A stretch of 64,000 nt of DNA. Origin: Candidatus Curtissbacteria bacterium (GTDB lineage Bacteria > Patescibacteria > Microgenomatia > Curtissbacterales > GWA2-41-24). A model generated the notes under the pieces. That model was not told where the DNA came from. It was given only the letters and a program-made list of their open reading frames with translations, and ran no database searches. Of this stretch, positions 24,954 to 32,441 are shown in pieces (positions within the stretch are counted from its first letter, which is position 1; every line of letters starts with the position of its first letter). The DNA lies in contig JAUSJC010000010.1 of the NCBI GenBank assembly GCA_030647775.1, forward strand, positions 462,961-526,960. The letters are read 5' to 3'. Made by a program: the position numbers and the translations under genes.

Positions 24954-24987
24954 ACCCTTCCGTAGCTCCCTTGGAGCGAAGGAGGGT
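24954..24987. terminator. hairpin after rodA, possible terminator or inserted palindrome
   Basis: ACCC...GCTCC-CTT-GGAGC...GGGT forms an interrupted stem; a six-T run follows at 24996-25001, eight bases beyond the stem, so the fit to an intrinsic terminator is imperfect. It separates the two copies of the rodA tail. Confidence 0.4.
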
Positions 24988-24994
24988 CGGCGTC

Positions 24995-25024
24995 GTTTTT
25001 TCGGTAGAAAGATACCAGTATTGA
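24995..25024 (+). repeat. duplicated rodA 3' end
   Basis: Ten codons reading V-F-S-V-E-R-Y-Q-Y-stop, matching the rodA end (24920-24949) at every residue but one, while most codons differ by synonymous changes. Confidence 0.7.
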
Positions 25025-25050
25025 AAGCTGGAGCCGCAAAATGTTAGAAT
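25021..25050 (+). promoter_or_regulatory. rplU promoter
   Basis: TTGAAA (25021-25026), 18-bp spacer, TAGAAT (25045-25050), 11 bases before ATG 25062. The alternative in-frame ATG at 25041 lies within the promoter, which decides the start. Confidence 0.7.
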
Positions 25051-25061
25051 TCTTCCTTAAT

Positions 25062-25367
25062 ATGTGGGCAGTTATTAAAACCGGCGGGAAACAATACAAA
25101 GTTACAGAAGGTCAGTCTTTGGCTGTGGAAAAACTCGATGGTAAAGACGGCAAGGTCACTTTTGATCAGGTTCTTGCTTTAGGCGGCGACAAAGTCCAGG
25201 TTGGCACACCATTCTTGGACAAAGTTAAAGTAACCGGTAAGGTTTTGGAACAATTCAGGGGTGACAAAATAAGGGTTGTTAAGTTTAAATCCAAATCGCG
25301 CTATACCAGGACAACCGGCCACAGGCAGAACCTTACAAGGGTTTTGATCGAGAAAATTTCCACTTAA
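25062..25367 (+). CDS. rplU: 50S ribosomal protein L21
   Basis: 101 residues starting MWAVIKTGGKQYKVTEG, the standard L21 N-terminus. It binds 23S rRNA in the large subunit. The late VVKFKSKSRYTRTTGHRQ segment is the conserved rRNA-contacting loop. An upstream in-frame ATG (25041) would add seven residues that overlap the -10 box, so ATG 25062 is chosen. It is followed, beyond a long composite repeat, by rpmA, the usual L21-L27 neighbour, but that gene has its own promoter here. Confidence 0.95.
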   Translation: MWAVIKTGGKQYKVTEGQSLAVEKLDGKDGKVTFDQVLALGGDKVQVGTPFLDKVKVTGKVLEQFRGDKIRVVKFKSKSRYTRTTGHRQNLTRVLIEKIST

Positions 25368-25374
25368 CCAAAGC

Positions 25375-25499
25375 GTCATGCCGAACTCTAGCCCCGAGCG
25401 AAGCGAGGGCGCATGGCACTGTATATTTCGGCATCTTTTTAGATCCTGAATCAAGCCTTCGAGGCCGTGAGCCCTCAGGCCGAATCGGTTCAGGATGAC
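25375..25499. repeat. composite two-hairpin repeat between rplU and rpmA
   Basis: Starts GTCATGCCGAAC and ends TTCAGGATGAC. The first hairpin is opened by an inserted segment containing CGAGCGAAGCGAGGGC and GCATGGCACTGTATAT; the second is opened by CTTCGAGGCCGTGAGCCC. A near-identical segment occurs inverted before gatA. Confidence 0.8.
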
Positions 25500-25535
25500 A
25501 AAGGGAATAGATCAAATAGTAACGGAAATATCTCA

Positions 25536-25564
25536 TTGACACTGCGTGAAAAGCACGGTAGAAT
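25536..25564 (+). promoter_or_regulatory. rpmA promoter
   Basis: Consensus TTGACA (25536-25541), 17-bp spacer, TAGAAT (25559-25564). The expected start point leaves a leader of under ten bases before ATG 25580. Confidence 0.8.
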
Positions 25565-25579
25565 TTCAACGGAACTAAA

Positions 25580-25825
25580 ATGGCACACAAAAAAGCAGGC
25601 GGAGCAGTAACAAAAAACCGCGACACAGGTGGAAAGCGCTTAGGCGTTAAGATTTACGGCGACCAAAAAGCCGCGCCCGGCAATATTATTCTTAGGCAGC
25701 GCGGTACCAAATTTTTCCCGGGCAATGGTACCAAAATGGGCCGGGACCACACGATTTTCGCTATCGTTCAGGGCATTGTAAAATTCAAGCAAAAAATCGG
25801 CAGAAAGTTTATTGAAGTAGTCTAA
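25580..25825 (+). CDS. rpmA: 50S ribosomal protein L27
   Basis: 81-residue L27. The N-terminus reads MAHKKAGGAVTKNRDTGGK, beginning directly with the mature-type sequence that reaches toward the peptidyl-transferase centre, so no processing of an N-terminal extension (as in Firmicutes) is needed. RQRGTKFFPGNGTKMGRDHT is the conserved core. The short leader and strong promoter fit high expression. parB starts 5 bases after its stop, so read-through into parB is likely. Confidence 0.96.
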   Translation: MAHKKAGGAVTKNRDTGGKRLGVKIYGDQKAAPGNIILRQRGTKFFPGNGTKMGRDHTIFAIVQGIVKFKQKIGRKFIEVV

Positions 25826-25830
25826 GTTTA

Positions 25831-26661
25831 ATGGAAGACTTCCAGATCTTCGAAATCGATATTGATATGTTGCAGCCAAACCCGCTGCAGCCCCGTGGTT
25901 TAATTACCCCCGATTCTTTAATAGAAATAGTTGACTCCGTCAGGGAACACGGTGTTTTGGAACCACTGGTTGTTGCCAAAACTCCGGCCGGTTATCAGAT
26001 TATTGCCGGTGAGCGCAGGTGGCGGTCCGCAAAAATCGCCGGCCTTTCCAAGGTTCCGGTCATCATCAAAGAAACCACTCCCCAGGGAATGCTTGAGATG
26101 GCTATCATCGAAAATGTCCAGAGGGTCGATTTAAATCCCCTGGAACGGGCCCAGGCTTTCAGGAGGTTATTGGACGAATTCGGCCTTTCAACCGGTGAAA
26201 TCGCCGTTAAAGTCGGCAAAAGCGCCCCCTATGTTTCCAATACCCTGCGGCTTCTTACGGTGCCGGATGTTTTAAAAGACGCCCTTGCTTCCGGTGCAAC
26301 GACCGAAGGCCACGTCCGCGCTCTTGCTTCTCTTGAGGATCCTCATTTGATACTGGAAGCTTACAAACTCATTCTTTCTAAAAACCTTTCCGTCCGCGGA
26401 GCCGAAGAGCTTTCAAGAAAGATGAAAGCCCGCGAAAATATCGCGCCGAAACAGCAGCAGCCGCAACTCCGGCTTCAAAATGAAGATATGGATAACTACC
26501 AGGAAGAAATGACAGCCAAACTAAATACAGAAGGCGCCGGCGTCAAAGTTAAAATCAGCCAATCAAGGATTGAAGCAAAGATGTTAATTGTTGTCCGCGG
26601 CAAAGTTGAGGCGACTTCAGCGGTAATTAAGCGTGTCAGGGATGCCGTAATTAACTCTTGA
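25831..26661 (+). CDS. parB: ParB/Spo0J-type partition protein
   Basis: 276-residue chromosome-partition CTPase. The N-terminal ParB/Srx domain shows L-Q-P-N-P-L-Q-P-R and the GERRWRSAKIAGL nucleotide motif (about 58-70); IIENVQRVDLNPLERAQAF (about 91-109) is the second box; then a helix-turn-helix (S-A-P-Y-V-S-N-T-L-R-L) that reads parS. The C-terminal quarter, after a Gln-rich linker, should dimerise. No parA is visible in the window. The 3' end overlaps the convergent lepB by 45 bases, so the two transcripts are antisense to each other there. Confidence 0.92.
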   Translation: MEDFQIFEIDIDMLQPNPLQPRGLITPDSLIEIVDSVREHGVLEPLVVAKTPAGYQIIAGERRWRSAKIAGLSKVPVIIKETTPQGMLEMAIIENVQRVDLNPLERAQAFRRLLDEFGLSTGEIAVKVGKSAPYVSNTLRLLTVPDVLKDALASGATTEGHVRALASLEDPHLILEAYKLILSKNLSVRGAEELSRKMKARENIAPKQQQPQLRLQNEDMDNYQEEMTAKLNTEGAGVKVKISQSRIEAKMLIVVRGKVEATSAVIKRVRDAVINS

Positions 26662-27195
26662 GATGATTCTTACCCCCTGGCTTTGACTGGTTTTAAAAAT
26701 CGGGAAATAAATAAGCCAGGCTCTCCCTCTTATACTCTCTTTCTCAATCGGCCCAAAAACCCTAGAATCCGAAGATGAGCCCCGATTGTCCCCCAGAACG
26801 AAATATTGGTTGTCACCAAGCGTCACATTGATATTGCCCTGGGTCTGCTGTGTTTCGTAAGGTTCTTTTAGTTTTTGGTTATTGATAAAAATTGCGTTGT
26901 CTTCAACCCTTACATTTTCTCCCGGTAGACCGATGATCCTTTTTATAAAGTCAACGTCTCTTGGCCCCGGGGCCTTAAAAACAATCACGTCCCCCCTCGC
27001 CGGTTTATAAAGCCGGTAAGTAACTTTTTCCGTCAACAGGAGTTCGCCATCCGCAAAATTGGGAACCATCGATTCGCCCTTGACCCGATGGGGCTGCACC
27101 AGGAAAATGTAAACGAAAAAGAAAATCGCCAGTGAAATTGCGATTGTTTGGGCAACTTCTTTGAAAGTATCTAGAAGAAAACTTTTTAAACTCAT
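26617..27195 (-). CDS. lepB: signal peptidase I
   Basis: 192-residue type I signal peptidase cleaving Sec/Tat signal peptides at the outer face of the cytoplasmic membrane. One N-terminal membrane segment (about 14-34), catalytic Ser42 in GESMVP, catalytic Lys85 in DFIKRIIGLPGE, and boxes GDVIVFK and LGDNRGSSSDSR. Length is that of compact Gram-positive-type enzymes. Convergent with parB, overlapping it by 45 bases. On its own strand a TACAAT hexamer ends 6 bases before the ATG. Confidence 0.95.
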   Translation of the reverse strand: MSLKSFLLDTFKEVAQTIAISLAIFFFVYIFLVQPHRVKGESMVPNFADGELLLTEKVTYRLYKPARGDVIVFKAPGPRDVDFIKRIIGLPGENVRVEDNAIFINNQKLKEPYETQQTQGNINVTLGDNQYFVLGDNRGSSSDSRVFGPIEKESIRGRAWLIYFPIFKTSQSQGVRIISRVNYGIPDTLNYR

Positions 27196-27201
27196 AAAGT
27201 A

Positions 27202-27207
27202 ATTGTA
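27202..27207 (-). promoter_or_regulatory. -10 box of lepB
   Basis: TACAAT on the minus strand, 6 bases before the ATG at 27195; leaderless arrangement. Confidence 0.5.
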
Positions 27208-27272
27208 TAATTTCTCAGGCGTTTAATGTAGAGCCAATCAAGGACAACTAGCTCAGCGCCTAATAATTATTT

Positions 27273-27345
27273 GCACGCATAGCTCAGCGGTTAGAGTGCT
27301 TGTATCACACACAAGAGGTCCCTGGTTCGAATCCAGGTGCGTGCA
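27273..27345 (+). tRNA. tRNA-Val (CAC)
   Basis: Full cloverleaf: acceptor GCACGCA/TGCGTGC, D arm GCTC/GAGT, anticodon stem CTTGT/ACAAG with loop ATCACAC (anticodon CAC), T arm CCTGG/CCAGG with TTCGAAT. Discriminator A; CCA is not encoded. Confidence 0.95.
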
Positions 27346-27361
27346 CACTGCCGCCTAATCT

Positions 27362-28558
27362 ATGGAGTTTATTAAATTACTTTTAATTGTCACTTTCTTA
27401 ACACTCATCCCCGGCCAGGTTTTAAGGATTCCTCCGGATTCCTCATTTGGGGCCATAACCTTGACCGATATCAGCGTTTTGGTGCTTGATTTCTCTTTTC
27501 TTTTCTATTCGCTGGCCATTAAAAAATCGCTTAAATTTCCGCCAAAAATATTTTTCCCGTTTGCCATTTTTTCTGTCTGGTCTCTTGCCACGATCATTTG
27601 GGCAGCAAGGTTGCTTTCTGCCGGCGAAATTTTGATCTCCTCACTTTTTTTGGTGCGGTTTATCATTTATTTTTTTCTCGCGGTTATCGCGTTCAATATT
27701 GTTGAAAAAGATAAAATCAGGCGCTGGATAGAATTAATCCTTACGATCGGCGTCATTTATATCTTAATTGGGTTTGTCCAGTTTTTCACCATACCCGACC
27801 TTTCGTTTTTAACGCCTTTTGGCTGGGATCCGCACCAAAGAAGAATTGTCTCAACAGTTATCGACCCGAATTTTTCCGGATTTATTTTTGTTTTGCTTTT
27901 CTCGATGGCAACCTCTTTTTATTTTTACTCGGCAAAAAAGCTGCCGTATTTTATTATCGCCCTCGGTTCTTTTATCGCCCTGATTCTTACTTTTTCCAGA
28001 AGTTCTTATCTGGCATTCATTGCGGCCATTGTCGTAATCGGAATTGTTAAATCAAGGAAATTGCTACTGGGGACTCTTCTAGTCCTTCTTTTGATATTTA
28101 CAATTGTCCCTCAAGTTAGAACAAGGGTTGTTGGCGCGTTGACTCTCGATGAAACAGCCCAGGCAAGGATCGAAAGCTGGCAAAATGCCCTTACCGTAAC
28201 CCGTGACAACCCGTTTTTTGGTGTTGGTTTTAATACTTACCGTTTTACCCAGGAAAGGTACAATTTTTTCGCGAGCGATAATCCCGAAGGCGGCCATTCC
28301 GGCGGGGGAGTAGATTCCAGCCTTCTTTTGGTAAGTGCCACAACCGGCATTATCGGCCTTGCACTTTTTATTTTCTTTTTGGGATCAATTGTTAAAGCTG
28401 CCGCGAAAAATGTAAGCGCAAGTCCTCTTCACTTGGCAACGCTGGCGTCGGCAGCTGCACTTCTCGTGCATTCAATATTTGTAAACTCGCTTTTTTTCCC
28501 GCAAATTATGCTTTTAATTTTCCCGCTAGTCGGCCTAGCCGCAAAGGATGATAAATAA
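27362..28558 (+). CDS. O-antigen ligase/polymerase-like membrane protein
   Basis: 398-residue polytopic protein with ten or more hydrophobic segments, of the Wzy_C/O-antigen-ligase type. The core loop is recognisable: the TFSRSSYLAFIAA segment followed by a long periplasmic loop containing W-Q-N-A and NPFFGVGFNTYR, then a His-rich G-G-H-S-G region. Such proteins polymerise or ligate lipid-linked glycans outside the membrane. It lies directly after tRNA-Val and before a membrane glycosyltransferase, suggesting a small surface-glycan group. Substrate unknown. Confidence 0.75.
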   Translation: MEFIKLLLIVTFLTLIPGQVLRIPPDSSFGAITLTDISVLVLDFSFLFYSLAIKKSLKFPPKIFFPFAIFSVWSLATIIWAARLLSAGEILISSLFLVRFIIYFFLAVIAFNIVEKDKIRRWIELILTIGVIYILIGFVQFFTIPDLSFLTPFGWDPHQRRIVSTVIDPNFSGFIFVLLFSMATSFYFYSAKKLPYFIIALGSFIALILTFSRSSYLAFIAAIVVIGIVKSRKLLLGTLLVLLLIFTIVPQVRTRVVGALTLDETAQARIESWQNALTVTRDNPFFGVGFNTYRFTQERYNFFASDNPEGGHSGGGVDSSLLLVSATTGIIGLALFIFFLGSIVKAAAKNVSASPLHLATLASAAALLVHSIFVNSLFFPQIMLLIFPLVGLAAKDDK

Positions 28559-28587
28559 TATTTTCCATTTTATCCGCCACCAAGTGA

Positions 28588-28723
28588 GGGGTGGCACCAG
28601 TGAAAGGGCTCACGGCGGCGCACACCCCGCCCTTTTTGGAATCAATCTCAATATCCGGAATTTTACTAGAACTCGAAAAGGGCTGGGGAGCACCGACGGG
28701 AGGGAAACTGGTGACAGGACCCC
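28588..28723 (+). ncRNA. candidate structured RNA leader upstream of a mannosyltransferase-like gene
   Basis: GC-rich 136-base stretch that can fold into successive stems: GGGGTG 588-593/CACCCC 623-628 around a GTGA/TCAC hairpin (600-613), GCCCTTTT 629-636/AAAAGGGC 676-683, and GGGG 685-688/CCCC 720-723 enclosing CACC 691-694/GGTG 710-713 (offsets from 28000). The loop AAGGGC (604-609) could alternatively pair with GCCCTT (629-634), an H-type pseudoknot. No known riboswitch class recognised. The stretch also has no stop in one frame, so a coding extension is the alternative. Confidence 0.35.
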
Positions 28724-28736
28724 GAACAACAAAAAC

Positions 28737-29879
28737 ATGATACTTAAAATCTTTATCTTTTGGCGCATATCTCTGTTCGTACTGACATATCTTGGCTCGG
28801 TTATTTTCCCCAAAGTTGCCAATGGGGGAATTGGGGCAATCGGTCAGGGCAAAACTTTTGATTTCTTATCCTCTTGGGCCCAGTGGGACGGCGGCCATTT
28901 TATAAATATTGCCCGCCTTGGCTATTTTAATCCGCAGGAATACGCTTTTTTTCCGCTTCTGCCAAATTTAATTAGGTTTGTAACTATTTTTACTTTCGGA
29001 AATCTAGTCCTTGCCGGGTTAATTATCTCGAATGTTTCCTTTTTAGCGTTCCTAATCATTTTTCATAAATTGGTTAATAAAAAATTTGGCAGTCAGATTG
29101 CGAACATATCAGTTTTCACCTTTCTTACATTCCCATCGGCTTTTTTTGGAGTCGCCGTGTATTCCGAATCAATCTTCCTGCTTCTTGCCGTACTCGCTCT
29201 ATATTTTTTGGAAAGCAAAAGATTCTTATATGCGGCCCTCTGTGCGTCTCTTGCCGGCGCCACGAGGGTTGTGGGGGTTTTTCTTATTATTCCGTTCACA
29301 ATATCTCTTCTGTCATTGCGAGGAGCCCTTCGACTTCGCTCAGGGCGACAAAGCAATCTCGAACAGATTGCTTCGCTCACTACGTTCGCTCGCAATGACA
29401 TTGTTAAAGCGTTATTAATTCCCCTGTCGGTGTCCGGCCTGTTTTTGTATTCTCTTTATCTTTACCTGAAATTTGGCGACCCTTTTTATTTTTCAACCGT
29501 GGAATCTGTTTGGCACCGCTCCTTTGTTAATCCTTTCTCAACGATCTATTCTTATTTAACTATCAACGTTTTTGCCAAGCCGTTTAATGATTATCTTGAT
29601 ATTGCCGCTACCCTCGGATTTCTGGTAATTCTAGCCCTTGGCTTTAGGAAAATACCAAAATCGTGGTGGTTTTATAGCCTTTTGGTTATCTTGGTTCCGG
29701 CCTCCACCGGAACCTTAACCAGCATGCCACGCTATGTTCTTTCGGCTTTTCCTGTTTTTATTTTGCTGGGGATTTACCTAAAAGACAGGCAGATTTTGAG
29801 AATGATAACTTGGGGAATTTTTCTTGTCTTGCAAGTTGCTCTGGCTATTATGTTCGTCAATGGTTTTTGGACTGCCTAA
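28737..29879 (+). CDS. membrane glycosyltransferase, mannosyltransferase (PIG-V)-like
   Basis: 380 residues from ATG 28737, with many hydrophobic segments. The pattern WAQWDGGHFINIARLGY and E-Y-A-F-F-P-L-L-P close to the N-terminus is that of PIG-V/GT-C type mannosyltransferases, with an acidic catalytic site in the first loop. An earlier in-frame ATG at 28548 overlaps the previous gene and would put a structured GC-rich stretch into the protein; it is not used. About 29 residues near 192-221 (L-R-G-A-L-R-L-R-S-G... to F-A-R-N-D) are encoded by an inserted palindromic repeat. The 3' end overlaps purD by 23 bases. Confidence 0.7.
   Translation: MILKIFIFWRISLFVLTYLGSVIFPKVANGGIGAIGQGKTFDFLSSWAQWDGGHFINIARLGYFNPQEYAFFPLLPNLIRFVTIFTFGNLVLAGLIISNVSFLAFLIIFHKLVNKKFGSQIANISVFTFLTFPSAFFGVAVYSESIFLLLAVLALYFLESKRFLYAALCASLAGATRVVGVFLIIPFTISLLSLRGALRLRSGRQSNLEQIASLTTFARNDIVKALLIPLSVSGLFLYSLYLYLKFGDPFYFSTVESVWHRSFVNPFSTIYSYLTINVFAKPFNDYLDIAATLGFLVILALGFRKIPKSWWFYSLLVILVPASTGTLTSMPRYVLSAFPVFILLGIYLKDRQILRMITWGIFLVLQVALAIMFVNGFWTA
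29312..29399. repeat. palindromic element inserted in frame in the mannosyltransferase-like gene
   Basis: Perfect 9-bp terminal inverted repeat GTCATTGCG/CGCAATGAC, with an internal AGCAATCT/AGATTGCT hairpin and a TCGACTTCGCTCAGGGC segment shared with the ileS insert. It is translated in frame between two hydrophobic segments. Confidence 0.85.
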
Positions 29880-31143
29880 GAACTTTGCCGATATCGTGTC
29901 TTAGGTGCATGCCGGCAAAGTAGACACCCCCCGTGCCGATCGCGGAGTAAACTTTTCTGCGCGCTTCCGGCATTGTTTTGCCAAATGCCGTAACTCCCAA
30001 AACCCTACCGCCGTTTGTCACAATTTTGCCATTCTCGTTTTTAGTCCCTGCATGAAAAACCTCAATATTCTCGCCACGGTTTATATCAAGTCCGCCGATA
30101 GTTTTTCCGGTTTTATACTCGCCGGGGTAACCTCCGGAAGCAAGCACTACGCAAAGCGCCGCACCCGTCCTGAAAGAGACTAGATTCGATTTAAGCGTTC
30201 CGTTCGCGCACGATTTCAAAACACCAAAAAGGTCAGAGGCAAGAAGCATCATCAGCGGTTGGGTTTCCGGATCGCCGAATCGGGCATTATACTCAAGCAC
30301 TTTTGGACCATGGCCTGTAATCATTAAGCCCGCGTAAAGCACTCCTTTATAAATATGTCCCTCCCGGCGCATACCGTCTATTGTCCGTTCAAGGATCGTT
30401 TCATAAATTTCTTTTTTTAATTTCGCGTCCATCTGTACCGGTGCAAAAGCTCCCATGCCGCCCGTATTGGGGCCGCGGTCACTGTCATTGATCCTCTTAT
30501 GATCCTGGGCGGGTAGCATTGGAACAATCGTTTTGCCGTCGCAAAATGCCAGTTGCGAGACTTCCCGTCCAAGAAGTCTCTCCTGGATCAGTACTTCCCG
30601 GGAAGGTCCAAACTCTTCGTCCTTCATGATCCGCCGCAAAGCGTCTTGGGCTTCTTTCAAAGAAGCCGGTAAAAAAACTCCTTTTCCGGCCGCCAGCCCT
30701 GTCGCCTTAATGACGATCTTTTGCGGCCCGCGGGTTTTGATGTAATCCAACGCTTTTTTATAATCCTTGATAGCCAGCGATTTTGGGTGGGGGATATTGT
30801 GCCTTTCCATAAAGGCGGTTGCCCAGGATTTATCGGTTTCTAAAAGTGCCGCCTTGCGCGTCGGCCCAAAAATTAGAAGACCGGCCTTTTCAAATGCATC
30901 GACTATCCCCGCCTCCAGCGGGACTTCCGGGCCAACCATTGTCAATGCGATTTTATTATCTTTGGCAAACTTTACCAGTTTGTCTATTTCGCCGGCGCCA
31001 ATCTCAACATTTTTTCCAAGTAGACCAGTTCCGGCGTTGCCGGGTGCAAAATACAAATCCGAAACCTTCCGCGACTGCCTGATTTTCCAACCCAGGGCGT
31101 GCTCTCTTCCGCCGGCGCCAACAATCAATACTTTTGCGCCCAT
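29857..31143 (-). CDS. purD: phosphoribosylamine--glycine ligase
   Basis: ATP-grasp enzyme (428 residues) making glycinamide ribonucleotide in purine synthesis. N-terminal LIVGAGGREHALGWKI, the G-P-E-V-P-L-E-A-G segment, ATP-grasp loop KATGLAAGKGVFLP, and the metal/active-site VLEYNARFGDPETQPLM are all present. Full length. No other purine gene is in the window. It starts by one-base overlap (TAATG) with the upstream secreted-protein gene on the same strand and ends overlapping the convergent mannosyltransferase-like gene. Confidence 0.95.
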   Translation of the reverse strand: MGAKVLIVGAGGREHALGWKIRQSRKVSDLYFAPGNAGTGLLGKNVEIGAGEIDKLVKFAKDNKIALTMVGPEVPLEAGIVDAFEKAGLLIFGPTRKAALLETDKSWATAFMERHNIPHPKSLAIKDYKKALDYIKTRGPQKIVIKATGLAAGKGVFLPASLKEAQDALRRIMKDEEFGPSREVLIQERLLGREVSQLAFCDGKTIVPMLPAQDHKRINDSDRGPNTGGMGAFAPVQMDAKLKKEIYETILERTIDGMRREGHIYKGVLYAGLMITGHGPKVLEYNARFGDPETQPLMMLLASDLFGVLKSCANGTLKSNLVSFRTGAALCVVLASGGYPGEYKTGKTIGGLDINRGENIEVFHAGTKNENGKIVTNGGRVLGVTAFGKTMPEARRKVYSAIGTGGVYFAGMHLRHDIGKVLRQSKNH

Positions 31144-31865
31144 TACTTGGAAAAGTTAACTTTCATTTTTACAATTTTTGTATTCCCCGCAAGATCCACT
31201 GCTTTTATTTCCATATTGTTGTCTCCGGCCGCAAGCGGAACAAAGACTTCAAACGCCCCGTCCAGATTTGTGTTTGCCAAAAAGCCGTTTGCCCAAACCT
31301 GTACATTTTGATCGGTTTTTCCGGATACCCTGATGCGGTTATTCCCCGAAAAGCTCTGCCCGTCTGCGGGATTGTCAACGTCAAGCCTTGGTTCTTTGTG
31401 CAAAAACGCCACCTTTTTTACCTGGGAGAAATCACTTTCTTTCCCCTGGCCGGAAATTGCTTTCGCCGCAATGTTGTTGTCGCCGTCATTTAAAATAAAA
31501 TCGTCGTATCTAAACTTTCCCGCTTGCGATGTTGTTTCGCCAACTTTTTCATCATTATCAAAGATTAAAATTTTACCGTCCGTTGCCGAAAAACCGGAAA
31601 TAGAAAGTCGAGCACTGTTCGTCGCGTCGGGAAGCGGGTCAAGGATTGGTGCCTGGGGAATAAATTTATCGGTACTTACTTGCTCTTGGGTTTTATTTTT
31701 AAACACCACATCCAAAAAATCGGCAAATTTCCCAAGCATGGGAACACCGAGAGTAAAAATAAAAATCAAAAGGAATATACTGACCACAAAAAGATAAACG
31801 ATCTTTTTAACCGTTGCCTTTTCTTCTCTCCGGTTTAGCCTGTATAATCTCGAACTTCTTTTCAT
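31143..31865 (-). CDS. membrane-anchored Ig-like (glucodextranase-B-like) repeat protein
   Basis: 240 residues from ATG 31865; a farther upstream start would run into the tRNA-Thr. A basic N-terminus (R-R-E-E-K) is followed by one membrane segment (about 24-47), then an extracytoplasmic part with two beta-sandwich repeats, each ending with a G-D-N-N-x-x-x-K-A pattern (L-N-D-G-D-N-N-I-A-A-K-A; A-A-G-D-N-N-M-E-I-K-A). This is the glucodextranase-like/Big domain style common on CPR surface proteins. A structural or adhesion role is inferred. It sits one base ahead of purD. Confidence 0.7.
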   Translation of the reverse strand: MKRSSRLYRLNRREEKATVKKIVYLFVVSIFLLIFIFTLGVPMLGKFADFLDVVFKNKTQEQVSTDKFIPQAPILDPLPDATNSARLSISGFSATDGKILIFDNDEKVGETTSQAGKFRYDDFILNDGDNNIAAKAISGQGKESDFSQVKKVAFLHKEPRLDVDNPADGQSFSGNNRIRVSGKTDQNVQVWANGFLANTNLDGAFEVFVPLAAGDNNMEIKAVDLAGNTKIVKMKVNFSK

Positions 31866-31881
31866 AAGCAAATTATACTTG

Positions 31882-31953
31882 AGCCGGTGGTGAGAATCGA
31901 ACTCACGATCCACTGTTTACGAAACAGTTGCTCTACCACTGAGCCACACCGGC
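31882..31953 (-). tRNA. tRNA-Thr (CGT)
   Basis: Minus-strand cloverleaf: acceptor GCCGGTG/CACCGGC, D arm GCTC/GAGC, anticodon stem ACTGT/ACAGT with loop TTCGTAA (anticodon CGT), T arm GTGAG/CTCAC with TTCGATT. Discriminator T; CCA not encoded. Confidence 0.93.
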
Positions 31954-32012
31954 AGCCTAGCCCATTTTAGCTTTTTAAATCTTTCTATTCAAACTATAGT
32001 ACAAGTGGGGAA

Positions 32013-32441
32013 TTAATACTCTAGCTCAACAATCTCAGCTTCTTTTTGAAGAATGACCTTTTTGAATCTATCGAAGAAACCAATTCCACCTAATAGTAAA
32101 GTACTCATATCATAACTAAAATCAACTTCGGTCCTGAAATGGAAACCCTGATCAAAAAATAATTCGATACCTAAGTGTCTATAAGTAATAATTTGATGGT
32201 TTCCGATACCTGTTGTCACATATTCTTTACCTTTTTTAACATTCAACCCTAAAACTTCTCCTACTTCAGCAGGGAATAAATTCCTGTCAGCACCACTATC
32301 AATTAAACCTGCAACAGGCCTAGTGAATTTGTGGTTTATTTTAAACATGAACCAAATATGTGGACGATAAATCATTTCAAGGAATTTGCCTTCTTTATCT
32401 TGAACAACGAAGTTTATGTATTCCCCAACTAAAGTAGGCAT
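32013..32441 (-). CDS. retropepsin-like aspartic protease domain protein
   Basis: 142 residues with a single retropepsin-type half: AGLIDSGADRNLFP (the D-S-G-A version of the D-T-G active-site motif, about 46-59) and a later hydrophobic L-L-L-G-G-I-G-F-F-D strand matching the second conserved element. As with other single-lobe enzymes, dimerisation would be needed for activity. The ATG immediately follows the stop of the DUF5678-like gene, so the two are translated as a pair. Whether the pair is a toxin-antitoxin-like module or a protease with an adaptor is unknown. Confidence 0.7.
   Translation of the reverse strand: MPTLVGEYINFVVQDKEGKFLEMIYRPHIWFMFKINHKFTRPVAGLIDSGADRNLFPAEVGEVLGLNVKKGKEYVTTGIGNHQIITYRHLGIELFFDQGFHFRTEVDFSYDMSTLLLGGIGFFDRFKKVILQKEAEIVELEY

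Noticed and set aside
25333..25626. 97-codon minus-strand ORF across the rplU-rpmA gap
   Set aside because: It consists mostly of repeat sequence and the rpmA antisense strand; the real rplU and rpmA genes are on the plus strand.
27243..27262. tRNA-like AACTAGCTCAGCGCC before tRNA-Val
   Set aside because: Only a D-arm-like fragment is present; no acceptor, anticodon or T arm can be formed, so it is not annotated as a third split tRNA.
28548..28736. N-terminal extension of the mannosyltransferase-like gene
   Set aside because: The extra 63 residues overlap the previous gene, are low in hydrophobicity, and coincide with a stretch that folds as RNA; ATG 28737 gives a normal membrane start.
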